Notes: generated by a model from the letters alone, not told the origin. Positions 1-7,214 are shown, counted from the first letter of the stretch. The stretch: 9,908 bases of DNA from Betaproteobacteria bacterium (GCA_016873905.1 VGVU01000048.1:1-9908); one strand, 5' to 3'. Program-made: numbers and translations.

Positions 1-310
1 GCAAGAACATCCGCGCCCCGCTGGTTTTCATGGCCGCCTCCGACACCGGGACACTCTGCGCCAGCGTCAGGCGCTGATCACGCAAGGCGGCAAAGGTCAG
101 GTAGGCCGTCATCAGTTTGGTCAGCGAGGCCGGTTCAACACTGCTATCGGCCTGCTGCTCGGCGAGCGTACGGCCACTGTTGGCATCCACCAACATCCAC
201 GCGCGTGCGGCCACGCTGGGGGGCGCCGGAGTGACCGCAACAGATTCGGCCGCCACGGATATGGAGAGTGCGCACAGCCATGCCACAAGAGCGCCCATCA
301 GTAACCGCAT
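1..310 (-). CDS. dacA: D-alanyl-D-alanine carboxypeptidase (PBP5/6 family), N-terminal part
   Basis: The gene is cut by the left window edge; 103 codons are visible. The product is a periplasmic, inner-membrane-attached penicillin-binding protein that removes the terminal D-Ala from peptidoglycan pentapeptides. Residues 1-21 form a signal peptide (MRLL start, hydrophobic core, AVSVAA-like end before Glu22). The acylation motif S-x-x-K is present as Ser62-Leu-Thr-Lys65 in the context PASLTKLMTAY, which is diagnostic for S11 peptidases. The later SxN and KTG motifs and the C-terminal amphipathic anchor lie outside the window. The ATG at 310 is preceded by GGGGG four bases upstream; a second in-frame ATG at codon 5 has no well-placed ribosome site. 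It follows rlpA by 15 bp, so it is probably the next gene of the same transcript. The choice among dacA, dacC and similar paralogues is inferred from position next to rlpA. Confidence 0.93.
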   Translation of the reverse strand, partial: MRLLMGALVAWLCALSISVAAESVAVTPAPPSVAARAWMLVDANSGRTLAEQQADSSVEPASLTKLMTAYLTFAALRDQRLTLAQSVPVSEAAMKTSGARMFL

Positions 311-325
311 CGCACCCCCAGGCAA

Positions 326-1684
326 TCAGCGCGTGACGCGGAAGGGCCTGACGCCCAGGATCTTCTCCAGAGCAGCAGCGGCTTCATCGGCCTGGGCCGG
401 GGTCGCAAACGGCCCGGTCTGGATCTTGATCAGCGAGCCGGCCTCAATCCGATGCACACCCGGTCCGGTAGCCGCGCCCATCCGGGCCACCAAGGCCTCG
501 GCCGCCTCCGTTTTCGAGACCGCACCGACTTGCAGATAAAGGCCCGGCGCCGGGGCCGCTGCTGCGGCAGGTGCAGGAGGTGCAGCCGGGGCAGGTGCAG
601 GAGGTGCAGCCGGGGCAGGTGCAGGAGATGCGGGTGGAGCGGCGTTTACAGCCCCTCCTGAGGCAAGGGGTTGTGCCGTGACCGCCTTCTCTGCCGTGAC
701 CGCCTTCTCTGCCGCGGCTGGCTTGGCCTCGGCGACGCGATACGGTCTCAGACCCAGTCGCTCGGCCAGCATCTGACTCACCCGGTCGGCCTCAGCCGGC
801 GAGGTGAAGGGCCCGACCTGGACACGCACCAAACCCCCTCCCTCGCGCTGCACCACCAGGTTCGACCCCAAGACCTGGCCCGCCTGCTGCTGTAGTTGCG
901 CGGCCGTCTCGCGTTTGCCAAAGGCGCCCAGTTGCAGCCAGATCGGCTCGCCCACGGCTTGGGCCGTCTCGCTGGGCAAGGGCTGAGCGCGAATCACCGG
1001 AGTCTCCTGCGCCTTGTAGATGCGGATGGGTTCGGCCAGCGGCGCGGGTTCAGGCACCGCATCCGGGGCGGTCATGCGCTCCGGATCAATGCGTTCCACC
1101 TCGACGCGCGTCACCCCCTTGAGAATGTCCAGCTTGTAAGCCGCCGTATAGGACAGGTCAATCACACGATCGTTATGGAACGGCCCCCGGTCGTTAACCC
1201 GCAAGACCACACTGCGACCGTTCTCCACATTGGTCACCCGCACAAAAGACGGGATCGGCAGGGTCCGATGCGCCGCCGTCATGCCATACATGTCATAGAT
1301 CTCGCCGGAAGAGGTCGGCTTGCCGTGGAATTTGCGCCCATACCACGAGGCCAGGCCTTTTTGCTTGAACGGCCGGCCCGAGATGTCCGGGGTGTAGGAG
1401 ACGCCCATGACCCGATAGGTGTCGTTAGCGTAGCGGTGTAGCGGCTCGGCCCGAGGCACGGCATCGGGAACGGTCTCCAGATGGGCCGGTGGATTCGCCC
1501 CCGGGCCATCATCCTTATAATAGCCGCCGCCGTTATAGGGTGGGGTCGCCGACGGCGTCATCGCCAGGCCATTGGCTGCCGGGGCTGGGGGCTGCGTTGA
1601 AACCGGCGCCGCGCAGCCACCCAGCAATCCTGCCAGGCTGGCGGACAAGCTCGAAATCACCACAGCTTTCAACAGCAAGCTCAT
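326..1684 (-). CDS. rlpA: RlpA-family septal-ring lytic transglycosylase lipoprotein with two SPOR domains
   Basis: A 452-residue outer-membrane lipoprotein. The N-terminus has a lipoprotein signal with lipobox LGGC, so Cys24 is the likely lipidated residue. The RlpA double-psi beta-barrel spans about 109-198, beginning GLASWYG. It carries Glu128, Asp131, His139 and Asp165, which I believe match the catalytic-site residues described for Pseudomonas RlpA. Two SPOR domains follow, at about 247-317 (LQLGAF, then RVQVGPF) and 381-450 (LQVGAV, then KIQTGPF). An Ala/Pro-rich linker at about 318-380 joins them. Known RlpA proteins cleave glycan strands lacking stem peptides, and SPOR domains bind such denuded strands. 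The ATG at 1684 overlaps the rodA stop (ATGA). Its ribosome site is weak, so translational coupling to rodA is likely. The second SPOR domain is unusual. The family assignment is firm; the activity is inferred. Confidence 0.95.
   Translation of the reverse strand: MSLLLKAVVISSLSASLAGLLGGCAAPVSTQPPAPAANGLAMTPSATPPYNGGGYYKDDGPGANPPAHLETVPDAVPRAEPLHRYANDTYRVMGVSYTPDISGRPFKQKGLASWYGRKFHGKPTSSGEIYDMYGMTAAHRTLPIPSFVRVTNVENGRSVVLRVNDRGPFHNDRVIDLSYTAAYKLDILKGVTRVEVERIDPERMTAPDAVPEPAPLAEPIRIYKAQETPVIRAQPLPSETAQAVGEPIWLQLGAFGKRETAAQLQQQAGQVLGSNLVVQREGGGLVRVQVGPFTSPAEADRVSQMLAERLGLRPYRVAEAKPAAAEKAVTAEKAVTAQPLASGGAVNAAPPASPAPAPAAPPAPAPAAPPAPAAAAAPAPGLYLQVGAVSKTEAAEALVARMGAATGPGVHRIEAGSLIKIQTGPFATPAQADEAAAALEKILGVRPFRVTR
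567..634 (-). repeat. 24-bp tandem repeat in the rlpA linker
   Basis: Two identical 24-bp units (567-590 and 591-614) are followed by a diverged partial third copy (615 to about 634). The unit is a multiple of three and encodes repeats of Ala/Pro-rich octapeptides (PAPAAPPA type) in the linker between the two SPOR domains of RlpA. Copy-number change would lengthen or shorten the linker without a frameshift. Confidence 0.85.
674..709 (-). repeat. 18-bp perfect direct duplication in rlpA
   Basis: Two identical adjacent 18-bp units (674-691 and 692-709) encode AEKAVT twice, at residues 325-336 of RlpA just after the first SPOR domain. The start of a third copy (five bases) follows. The duplication is in frame and sits in the same variable linker as the 24-bp repeat. 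Confidence 0.85.
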
Positions 1685-2799
1685 GTTTTGACCAAGCTCT
1701 TATTCGACGCGACGCTCATCAAGATACCAAATCCAAGCAGGACTGTCACCATTGAGGTGCCCCCATAGCTCACCAGTGGCAGGGGCACGCCCACAACCGG
1801 CAGGAGACCAGAGACCATGCCCATGTTGATCAGGGCATAGGTAAAGAAGGTCAGCGTAATGGCCCCACACAGCAAACGGCCGAACAATCCCGAGGCGTTA
1901 TAGGAAAGCGTGAGGCCACGCGTGACCATGGCCGCATAAATCCCCAGCAGCAGCAGATTCCCCAACAAACCGAACTCCTCAGAGTACACCGCGAAGACGA
2001 AATCGGTATGCCCTTCCGGCAGGAAATCGAGTCGCGCCTGCGTTCCCTGGCCCCAGCCCTTGCCAAACAGCCCCCCAGAGCCAATCGCGATGGTAGATTG
2101 GATGATGTGATAGCCTGCCCCGAGCGGGTCACTCGTCGGATCAAACAAGGTCAGGACACGCTGCTTCTGGTAGTCATGCAGAAAGAACATCCACGCCAGT
2201 GGCACGATCGCGCCCAGGAGCAGAACCAAACCGGCCATGACTCGCCAGGCCAGCCCCGCCAGGAACAAGACAAAAAATCCGGAGGCCAGAATCAGCAGAC
2301 TGGTGCCCAGGTCCGGTTGGCGCAGAATAAAACCGACGGGCAACACCAGAAGCAGGCCGGCCAGCGCAAAATGACGGCTGCTCAAGTGTTCCTGGCGGTA
2401 ATGCAGATAGGCGGCCATGGCCATCGGCACCGCCAGACGCATCAACTCGGAAGGCTGGATGCGCGTCACGCCCAGATTGAGCCAACGCCGCGAACCATTG
2501 ACCACATCACCCGCCACCGCCACGCCCAGAAGCAGGAACACGCCGAGCACATAGAGCGGGATCGCAAAGCGAATCAACACCTGCGGCGGCACATGCGAGA
2601 GCATCAACATCGCCACCAGGGCCACACTCATGTTGATCAGGTGTCCCACCAGATAAGTGCCACTGGTAGCGCTGGCCACCGTCAGGGTGCTCAGGGCCAG
2701 CAAGGCCAGAATAAGCCCCAGCAGGACCGGGTCGGCATGCCGGAACACCGTACGCACACCCTCACGGACGATGCCCGCAAGCCCAGGCTCAATCTGCAT
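1681..2799 (-). CDS. rodA: Peptidoglycan glycosyltransferase RodA (SEDS family)
   Basis: A 372-residue polytopic inner-membrane protein, about the normal length for RodA, with roughly ten hydrophobic segments. RodA polymerises glycan strands from lipid II in the Rod complex, paired with PBP2. SEDS signatures are clear: WLNLGVTRIQPSELMRLA at 106-123, QPDLGTSLLIL at 161-171, the long periplasmic loop with GKGWGQGTQ at 246-254, GHTDF at 263-267 and PLVSYGGTSM at 341-350. Asp266 of GHTDF aligns with the catalytic Asp262 of E. coli RodA. The ATG at 2799 has an AGGGGG ribosome site five bases upstream. The start lies inside the end of mrdA (11-bp overlap), and the stop overlaps the rlpA start (ATGA). 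It is distinguished from FtsW by its neighbour mrdA. The older synonym is mrdB. Confidence 0.97.
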   Translation of the reverse strand: MQIEPGLAGIVREGVRTVFRHADPVLLGLILALLALSTLTVASATSGTYLVGHLINMSVALVAMLMLSHVPPQVLIRFAIPLYVLGVFLLLGVAVAGDVVNGSRRWLNLGVTRIQPSELMRLAVPMAMAAYLHYRQEHLSSRHFALAGLLLVLPVGFILRQPDLGTSLLILASGFFVLFLAGLAWRVMAGLVLLLGAIVPLAWMFFLHDYQKQRVLTLFDPTSDPLGAGYHIIQSTIAIGSGGLFGKGWGQGTQARLDFLPEGHTDFVFAVYSEEFGLLGNLLLLGIYAAMVTRGLTLSYNASGLFGRLLCGAITLTFFTYALINMGMVSGLLPVVGVPLPLVSYGGTSMVTVLLGFGILMSVASNKSLVKT

Positions 2800-4699
2800 G
2801 GTCTCCCCCTGTCGTCACCTCGGGAGCCGGCCCCGGCGCAGGCATCACCGCTGCCCCCGGTGTCGTCTGACCCAAGAACCAATAGTCCAGCACCTTGCGC
2901 GCGATAGGTGCCGCCGTGGAGCCCCCATGGCCGCCGTTTTCAACCATCACGGCCAGCGCAATGGTCGGCTTATCGACCGGCGCGAAGGCGATGAAAAGAG
3001 CATGGTCGCGATGCCTCGTCGACCCGCTGACACTGCGTCCGGCAGTATCCATGCCCACCACCTGGGCGGTACCGGTCTTGCCGGCAAAGGTATAGGCCGC
3101 CCCGGCCCCCGCCCCGGCCGCCGTTCCGCCCGGCTGGGTGACCGCTTGCATCGCCGCCTTGACCAAGCGCAGGTGCTCGGGATTAAGCTTCAGAGTACGC
3201 ACCACCTCCGGTGCCGCCGTATGGGTGCGGCCATCCTTGGGGTCACGCCAGGCGCGGACGATCTGCGGCCTGTACAGCACCCCCTCATTGGCGATCATCA
3301 TGGTCGCCACAGCCAACTGCATCGGCGTAGCCAGCACATAGCCCTGACCAATCCCGGCGATCACCGTCTCGCCAGGCCACCAGGGTTGCTTGAAGCGCTT
3401 CGCCTTCCACTCCGCATTCGGCATCAAACCGGCCAACTCCCCGTCCAGATCCACCCCGCTGCGCTCGCCCAGGCCGAACTGCGACAGAAAGTCGTGCATA
3501 CGCTCGATGCCCATCTCGTCCGCAAGGCGGTAGTAATAAGTGTCGCAGGAGACGACGATGGATTTGTGCATATCCACCGTCCCATGCCCATCCTTCTTCC
3601 AGTCGCGATACCGATGCCCCCCGGCCGACAGGCTGAAATAACCCGGGTCGGCAATGCTATCCGACGGCTTGCGCAGACCCAACTCCAGCCCCGCCAGGGC
3701 CATGAAGGGCTTGATCGTCGAGCCGGGTGGATAGACCCCGCGCAAGGCGCGATTGATCAGCGGCTTGTCGAGCGATTCATTGAGCCCGCGCCAGGTGTCC
3801 ACATCAATCCCATCCACAAACAGGTTCGGGTCGTAACCCGGCTTGGACAACAGCGCCAGCAGCCCCCCACTGTTGGGATCGAGGGCCACCAGTGCACCGC
3901 GATAGGGGCCAAACGCCGCCTCGGCCACTTGTTGCAGGCCGGCATCGACATGCAAACTCAGATTCATCCCTGCCTGCGCCGGGGTCCGTCCCAGCGAGCG
4001 CAGCGCCCGCCCCCCCGAATCGACCTCCATGTGCTCGAACCCCGTCTGACCGTGGAGCCATTCCTCGTAGCGCTTCTCGACCCCGGCCTTGCCGATGTAC
4101 TGGGCGCCGCGATAGGCCGACCAGCGCCCCGCCTCCTGCAAGGCCAGCTTGTCCTTCTGGCTGATGCGGCCGATGTAACCGATCAGGTGCGAAAAGGTCG
4201 GCCCGAATGGGTACGAACGCCAGTCCCGGGTGCGCATCTCAACACCGGGAAAGCGATAACGCTGGGCCGCAAAACGCGCCACCTCAGTCTCGGTCAGACG
4301 CTGCCGGATCGGCACCGCCTCAAAGGGGCGGCTGTCCTCGCGCAAACGCCGGAAGCGACGCAGATCCGCCTCCTCAATCCGCACGACCTCGCCCAGTTGC
4401 GCCCACAGGGCCGGCAGATCCGGGATCTTCTCGGGAACAACCTCCAGCGCATACCCCCAATCGCCCGAGGCCAGCACGACCCCGTTGCGGTCATAGAGCA
4501 CCCCGCGCGGCGGGATGTTCGGAACCAGCGCAACGCGATTGTTCTCAGACAGCGCGCTGTAACGGTCATGCTGAATCAGTTGCAGCCAGGCAAAACGCAG
4601 AAACAGGACGCCAAACAGGCCCAGAACCACCCAGACCGCAATCTGGCTGCGCCGCCGGAATTCCTCCCGCCGCCATGCCGTATTGATGAACTCACTCAC
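2789..4699 (-). CDS. mrdA: Penicillin-binding protein 2, elongation-specific D,D-transpeptidase
   Basis: A 636-residue class B PBP that cross-links the strands made by RodA during lateral wall growth. It has one N-terminal membrane helix at about 18-41, a non-catalytic pedestal/dimer domain at about 55-235 (NNRVALVPNIPPRGVLYDRNG motif region at 53-72) and the transpeptidase domain at about 265-605. Catalytic motifs are intact: Ser327-Thr-Ile-Lys330, Ser384-Cys-Asp386 (PBP2-type SxD) and Lys541-Thr-Gly-Thr544. The frame stays open upstream to a GTG at 4819, but the extra 40 residues are unlike PBP2 and lie over mreD. The GTG at 4699 gives the expected MSEF-INTAWRREEF start and overlaps the mreD stop as GTGA. 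No purine-rich ribosome site is visible before it, so expression probably depends on coupling to mreD. The 3' end overlaps rodA by 11 bp. Confidence 0.96.
   Translation of the reverse strand: MSEFINTAWRREEFRRRSQIAVWVVLGLFGVLFLRFAWLQLIQHDRYSALSENNRVALVPNIPPRGVLYDRNGVVLASGDWGYALEVVPEKIPDLPALWAQLGEVVRIEEADLRRFRRLREDSRPFEAVPIRQRLTETEVARFAAQRYRFPGVEMRTRDWRSYPFGPTFSHLIGYIGRISQKDKLALQEAGRWSAYRGAQYIGKAGVEKRYEEWLHGQTGFEHMEVDSGGRALRSLGRTPAQAGMNLSLHVDAGLQQVAEAAFGPYRGALVALDPNSGGLLALLSKPGYDPNLFVDGIDVDTWRGLNESLDKPLINRALRGVYPPGSTIKPFMALAGLELGLRKPSDSIADPGYFSLSAGGHRYRDWKKDGHGTVDMHKSIVVSCDTYYYRLADEMGIERMHDFLSQFGLGERSGVDLDGELAGLMPNAEWKAKRFKQPWWPGETVIAGIGQGYVLATPMQLAVATMMIANEGVLYRPQIVRAWRDPKDGRTHTAAPEVVRTLKLNPEHLRLVKAAMQAVTQPGGTAAGAGAGAAYTFAGKTGTAQVVGMDTAGRSVSGSTRHRDHALFIAFAPVDKPTIALAVMVENGGHGGSTAAPIARKVLDYWFLGQTTPGAAVMPAPGPAPEVTTGGDHAD
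2805..2810 (-). promoter_or_regulatory. Ribosome binding site of rodA
   Basis: AGGGGG on the minus strand, five bases before the rodA ATG and inside the last codons of mrdA. It supports the start at 2799 despite the 11-bp overlap. Confidence 0.7.
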
Positions 4700-5244
4700 G
4701 GCAAGGGCGCGCCCGAACGCAGGGCGGCCGCATGCGACGACACCCGTCCGGTGCCATCCAGGATCCAGGCCAGGCCCGGCCACAGCGCCGCGGCCGTGAG
4801 GCCCGAGGCCAGGAACCACGGATCCGGATGCAAGTCCGACAGTTCGCCGATCAACAAGGCCAGGGCCGGAGTCCCCAGAAAAACCGGGGCCAGATGGGCG
4901 GCCCGCCCGCGCCAGTCAAAGCCCCCAAGACGCACCCGCATGCGCAAGACCGCATAGGCGGCCAGACTGTAGCTGAGGGCATAGCCCCCCAGCAGGGCGC
5001 CGTGCTCGACATCCGTCAACAAACCCAGCAAAAAGGCCGTGCCGATCCCCGCCTGCAGAGGTGCGCGCCAGGTCCAGTAGAGCAAGGTCAGGAGCAGAAA
5101 ATCGGGTAACCACCACGCCATCGCCTCCGGCCACGGCAGCCAGGTCACCAGCACCGCCAGCAAGAGCGAAAGACGCACCCAACCCGGTCGCACGGGAAGT
5201 TCCAGCGCGTGGCCCTGCAAGAGCAGCGGTTTGATCAGGCTCAC
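4696..5244 (-). CDS. mreD: Rod shape-determining protein MreD
   Basis: A 182-residue inner-membrane protein, slightly longer than the usual 160-170. It has about five hydrophobic segments and binds MreC and the RodA/PBP2 pair. The family signature PDFLLLTLLYWTWRAP at 47-62, followed by the FLLGLLTDVEHGALLGGYAL segment at 71-90, is clear. The start is a GTG at 5244 that overlaps the mreC stop (GTGA), with AAGGGGG seven bases upstream. No in-frame ATG lies nearby. The last ten or so residues (Ala/Ser/Pro-rich) look like a non-conserved tail. The stop overlaps the mrdA GTG start by 4 bp. MreD sequences diverge strongly, so the call leans partly on position between mreC and mrdA. Confidence 0.93.
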   Translation of the reverse strand: MSLIKPLLLQGHALELPVRPGWVRLSLLLAVLVTWLPWPEAMAWWLPDFLLLTLLYWTWRAPLQAGIGTAFLLGLLTDVEHGALLGGYALSYSLAAYAVLRMRVRLGGFDWRGRAAHLAPVFLGTPALALLIGELSDLHPDPWFLASGLTAAALWPGLAWILDGTGRVSSHAAALRSGAPLP

Positions 5245-6140
5245 GATTTGGCCCCCTTGCCCGCGGCGGGGTGTGCGGTGGGAACCAGAATCAGGAGCGG
5301 TCCGGCGCGATCCACCCCCGACACGGGTTGCGCCATCGCGCTCGCGAAGGGCGAGTTGACGCGCGGCGGCTGAATCGCCCGCACCCGCGCCACCGGAAGA
5401 CCCGGCGGATAGACCCCGTCAAGACCCGAAGTCACCAGCAAGTCACCCACCTCAAGGCCGCCGTTCGCATCCATCTGCGGGATCTCCACGGCCGCGTCCG
5501 ACCCGGCCCCGTTCCCCAGCAAACGCAAACCGTTGCGAGCGCTCTGGAGCGGCACGAACAACTGCCGCGACAGGATCGTTGTCACCTCGCAGCGCGCCGC
5601 ATCCACATGCGTCACCTGGCCGACCAGCCCGTGGCCATCAATGACCGGCGAACCGGCCTGCACCCCGGCGTCAGCGCCGATATTCAGAAGCAGCCGCCGC
5701 GAAAAGGCATCCCCCGGGATCGCCACCACTTCCGCCACCAAGGCCCGCCGGCCGGGCGGCAAGGGCAACTGGGTCAGGGCCCGCAACTGGGCGTTCTCGG
5801 CCATCAGGGTCGCCATTGTCAGTTGTTCCGCCTGCAAGGTGGCCAGTTGCCGAGTCAGGATCTCCTGCGAGCGCAACAGCTCGCGGTGTTGTGTCATGAA
5901 GGCAAAGGCATCACCCAGGCCGACAAAGGGCTGCGCCAGCACCCACTGCAGCGGTGCGGTCACCTGGGAAACAGCGCCCCGCACCGGAGCCATCAAGCCC
6001 TGGCGCGCATCCAGAAAGAGCAGGCCCAGGCTGGCGGCAAACGCCAGAACCAAGCGCAGATTGAGCCCAATAACGCGGGAAAACAGCGGCTCGCGTTGCG
6101 CGATGGCCGAACCCCCACCCAGACCCAGACCCATACCCAT
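5241..6140 (-). CDS. mreC: Rod shape-determining protein MreC
   Basis: A 299-residue bitopic inner-membrane protein whose periplasmic part activates PBP2-RodA. Visible parts are a short cytoplasmic N-terminus, a membrane helix at about 26-43, a coiled coil at about 78-123 (heptad-like QHRELLRSQEILTRQLATLQ region) and the beta-rich MreC domain at about 130-287. The beta domain includes LLNIGADAGVQAGSPVIDGHGLVGQV at 151-176 and LVTSGLDGVYPPGLPVARV at 235-253. The frame is open upstream to 6236, but that part overlaps mreB and is not MreC-like. The ATGs at 6140 and 6134 are both plausible starts, six bases apart within a hexamer repeat, and neither has a strong ribosome site. The resulting MGMGLGLGGG N-terminus is not a conserved MreC feature. 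The stop overlaps the mreD start (GTGA). Identity is firm; the exact start is about 70 percent sure. Confidence 0.94.
   Translation of the reverse strand: MGMGLGLGGGSAIAQREPLFSRVIGLNLRLVLAFAASLGLLFLDARQGLMAPVRGAVSQVTAPLQWVLAQPFVGLGDAFAFMTQHRELLRSQEILTRQLATLQAEQLTMATLMAENAQLRALTQLPLPPGRRALVAEVVAIPGDAFSRRLLLNIGADAGVQAGSPVIDGHGLVGQVTHVDAARCEVTTILSRQLFVPLQSARNGLRLLGNGAGSDAAVEIPQMDANGGLEVGDLLVTSGLDGVYPPGLPVARVRAIQPPRVNSPFASAMAQPVSGVDRAGPLLILVPTAHPAAGKGAKS
5252..5258 (-). promoter_or_regulatory. Ribosome binding site of mreD
   Basis: AAGGGGG on the minus strand, seven bases before the GTG start of mreD and inside the last codons of mreC. It is the evidence for choosing the GTG at 5244. Confidence 0.7.
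6111..6140 (-). repeat. Five-unit hexanucleotide repeat with G-quadruplex potential at the mreC start
   Basis: Reading the mRNA strand from 6140, there are two ATGGGT units, two CTGGGT units and one GGGGGT unit, all in frame and encoding MGMGLGLGGG. The five G-runs lie at 6136-6138, 6130-6132, 6124-6126, 6118-6120 and 6112-6116. Loops between them are 3, 3, 3 and 1 bases, which fits the canonical G3+N1-7 quadruplex pattern. The first unit contains the proposed start codon. Confidence 0.85.
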
Positions 6141-6142
6141 CG

Positions 6143-6166
6143 CTATCGCCAGGTCCGGGCCGCCAT
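6143..6166 (-). other. Possible 7-codon mini-ORF linking mreB stop to mreC start
   Basis: The mreB stop is part of TAATG. The ATG in it (first base 6166) opens a frame reading MAARTWR and ending at TAG (6145-6143), two bases before the mreC ATG at 6140. mreC itself lacks a clear ribosome site. Whether the mini-ORF is translated is unknown; a TAATG of this kind can arise by chance. Confidence 0.3.
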
Positions 6167-7206
6167 TACTCGTGGGTGAATACGGTCGAGAGGCGATCCA
6201 TCTCTTCAAGGGCGCGGCCGGAACCCCGCACCACACAGGTCAACGGATCCTCGGCAATAAACACCGGCAGACCCGTCTCTTCGCGCAGCAAGCGGTCGAG
6301 GTTGCGCAACAAGGCCCCGCCCCCGGTCAGCACCATCCCGCGCTCGGCAATGTCGGCGCCCAATTCGGGCGGCGTCTGTTCCAGCGCGCCCTTGACCGCA
6401 GCCACAATGGCGTTCAGCGGGTCAGACAAGGCCTCGAGGATCTCGTTACTGGTGACCACAAAGGAGCGCGGAATACCCTCCGCCAGATTGCGGCCCTTGA
6501 CCTCCAGCTCACGCACCTCGGCACCGGGGTAGGCCGTACCGATCTCTTTCTTGATCAGCTCCGCCGTCGTCTCGCCAATCAACATGCCGTAGTTGCGACG
6601 GATGTAATTGATGATGGCCTCGTCAAACTTGTCGCCGCCCACCCGCACCGAGGTTGAATACACCATGCCGCCCAGCGAGATGACGCCGACCTCCGTCGTG
6701 CCCCCGCCGATATCCACCACCATGGAACCGGCGGCCTCGGCCACCGGCAGGTTGGCGCCGATCGCGGCTGCCATCGGCTCCTCGATCAGATAGACCTGAC
6801 GCGCACCGGCACTGATTGCCGATTCGCGAATCGCGCGCCGCTCGACCTGGGTCGCCCCGGACGGCACACAGATGATGATGCGCGGGCTGGGGTGAAAAAG
6901 GCGCGTGTCATGCACCTTCTTGATGAAGTATTTGAGCATCTGCTCGGTGACATTGAAGTCAGCGATCACGCCATCCTTCATGGGCCGGATCGCCTGAATG
7001 TTGCCCGGGGTACGGCCCAACATCAACTTGGCATCGGCGCCGACGGCCTGCACCACCTTTTTGCCGGTCATTCCCTCCTGGCGGATCGCCACCACCGAAG
7101 GCTCGTCCAGCACCACGCCCTTGCCGCGCACATAGATAAGCGTATTGGCCGTGCCAAGGTCGATTGCCAGATCTGTGGAAAAGTAACCGCGCATGAAACC
7201 GAACAT
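6166..7206 (-). CDS. mreB: Cell shape-determining actin homologue MreB
   Basis: A 346-residue cytoplasmic ATP-binding protein (E. coli MreB is 347) that forms membrane-attached filaments steering the elongation machinery. The actin-fold nucleotide motifs are intact: DLGTANTLIY at 16-25, the VVDIGGGTTE motif at 163-172 and TGGGALLRNLD at 294-304. The start MFGFMRGYF supplies the hydrophobic N-terminal membrane-binding segment and resembles betaproteobacterial MreB. The frame is open upstream to 7272, but those 22 residues lie in the intergenic region and do not match MreB. The ATG at 7206 has AGGA eight bases upstream, which settles the start. It is the first gene of the wall-elongation operon, divergent from gatC. 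The 25-bp gap to mreC is the largest within the operon. Confidence 0.98.
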   Translation of the reverse strand: MFGFMRGYFSTDLAIDLGTANTLIYVRGKGVVLDEPSVVAIRQEGMTGKKVVQAVGADAKLMLGRTPGNIQAIRPMKDGVIADFNVTEQMLKYFIKKVHDTRLFHPSPRIIICVPSGATQVERRAIRESAISAGARQVYLIEEPMAAAIGANLPVAEAAGSMVVDIGGGTTEVGVISLGGMVYSTSVRVGGDKFDEAIINYIRRNYGMLIGETTAELIKKEIGTAYPGAEVRELEVKGRNLAEGIPRSFVVTSNEILEALSDPLNAIVAAVKGALEQTPPELGADIAERGMVLTGGGALLRNLDRLLREETGLPVFIAEDPLTCVVRGSGRALEEMDRLSTVFTHE

Positions 7207-7214
7207 GGTGTAAA

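Noticed and set aside
2008..2907. 299-codon open frame on the plus strand, opposite rodA
   Set aside because: His/Gln/Arg-rich translation that mirrors the hydrophobic codons of rodA; no domain and no ribosome site.
3097..3130. G-rich run in mrdA (Ala/Gly stretch before KTGT) as a second G-quadruplex or an insertion
   Set aside because: The fourth G-run needs a loop longer than seven bases, and the protein segment appears to keep the usual spacing to the KTGT motif, so there is no insertion.
4700..4819. 40-residue N-terminal extension of mrdA from the GTG at 4819
   Set aside because: Gly/Pro/Arg-rich, unlike the short cytoplasmic tail of PBP2, and encoded within mreD. The GTG at 4699 gives the expected start and a standard 4-bp overlap.
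2657..4957. 766-codon open frame on the plus strand, opposite mrdA
   Set aside because: It is antisense to a clear PBP2 with all catalytic motifs. The translation is rich in Arg, Pro, His and Gln with no recognisable domain, as expected from the complement of a GC-rich gene.
6141..6236. 32-residue N-terminal extension of mreC
   Set aside because: It lies largely over the mreB 3' end and has no MreC similarity; the ATGs at 6140/6134 fit better.
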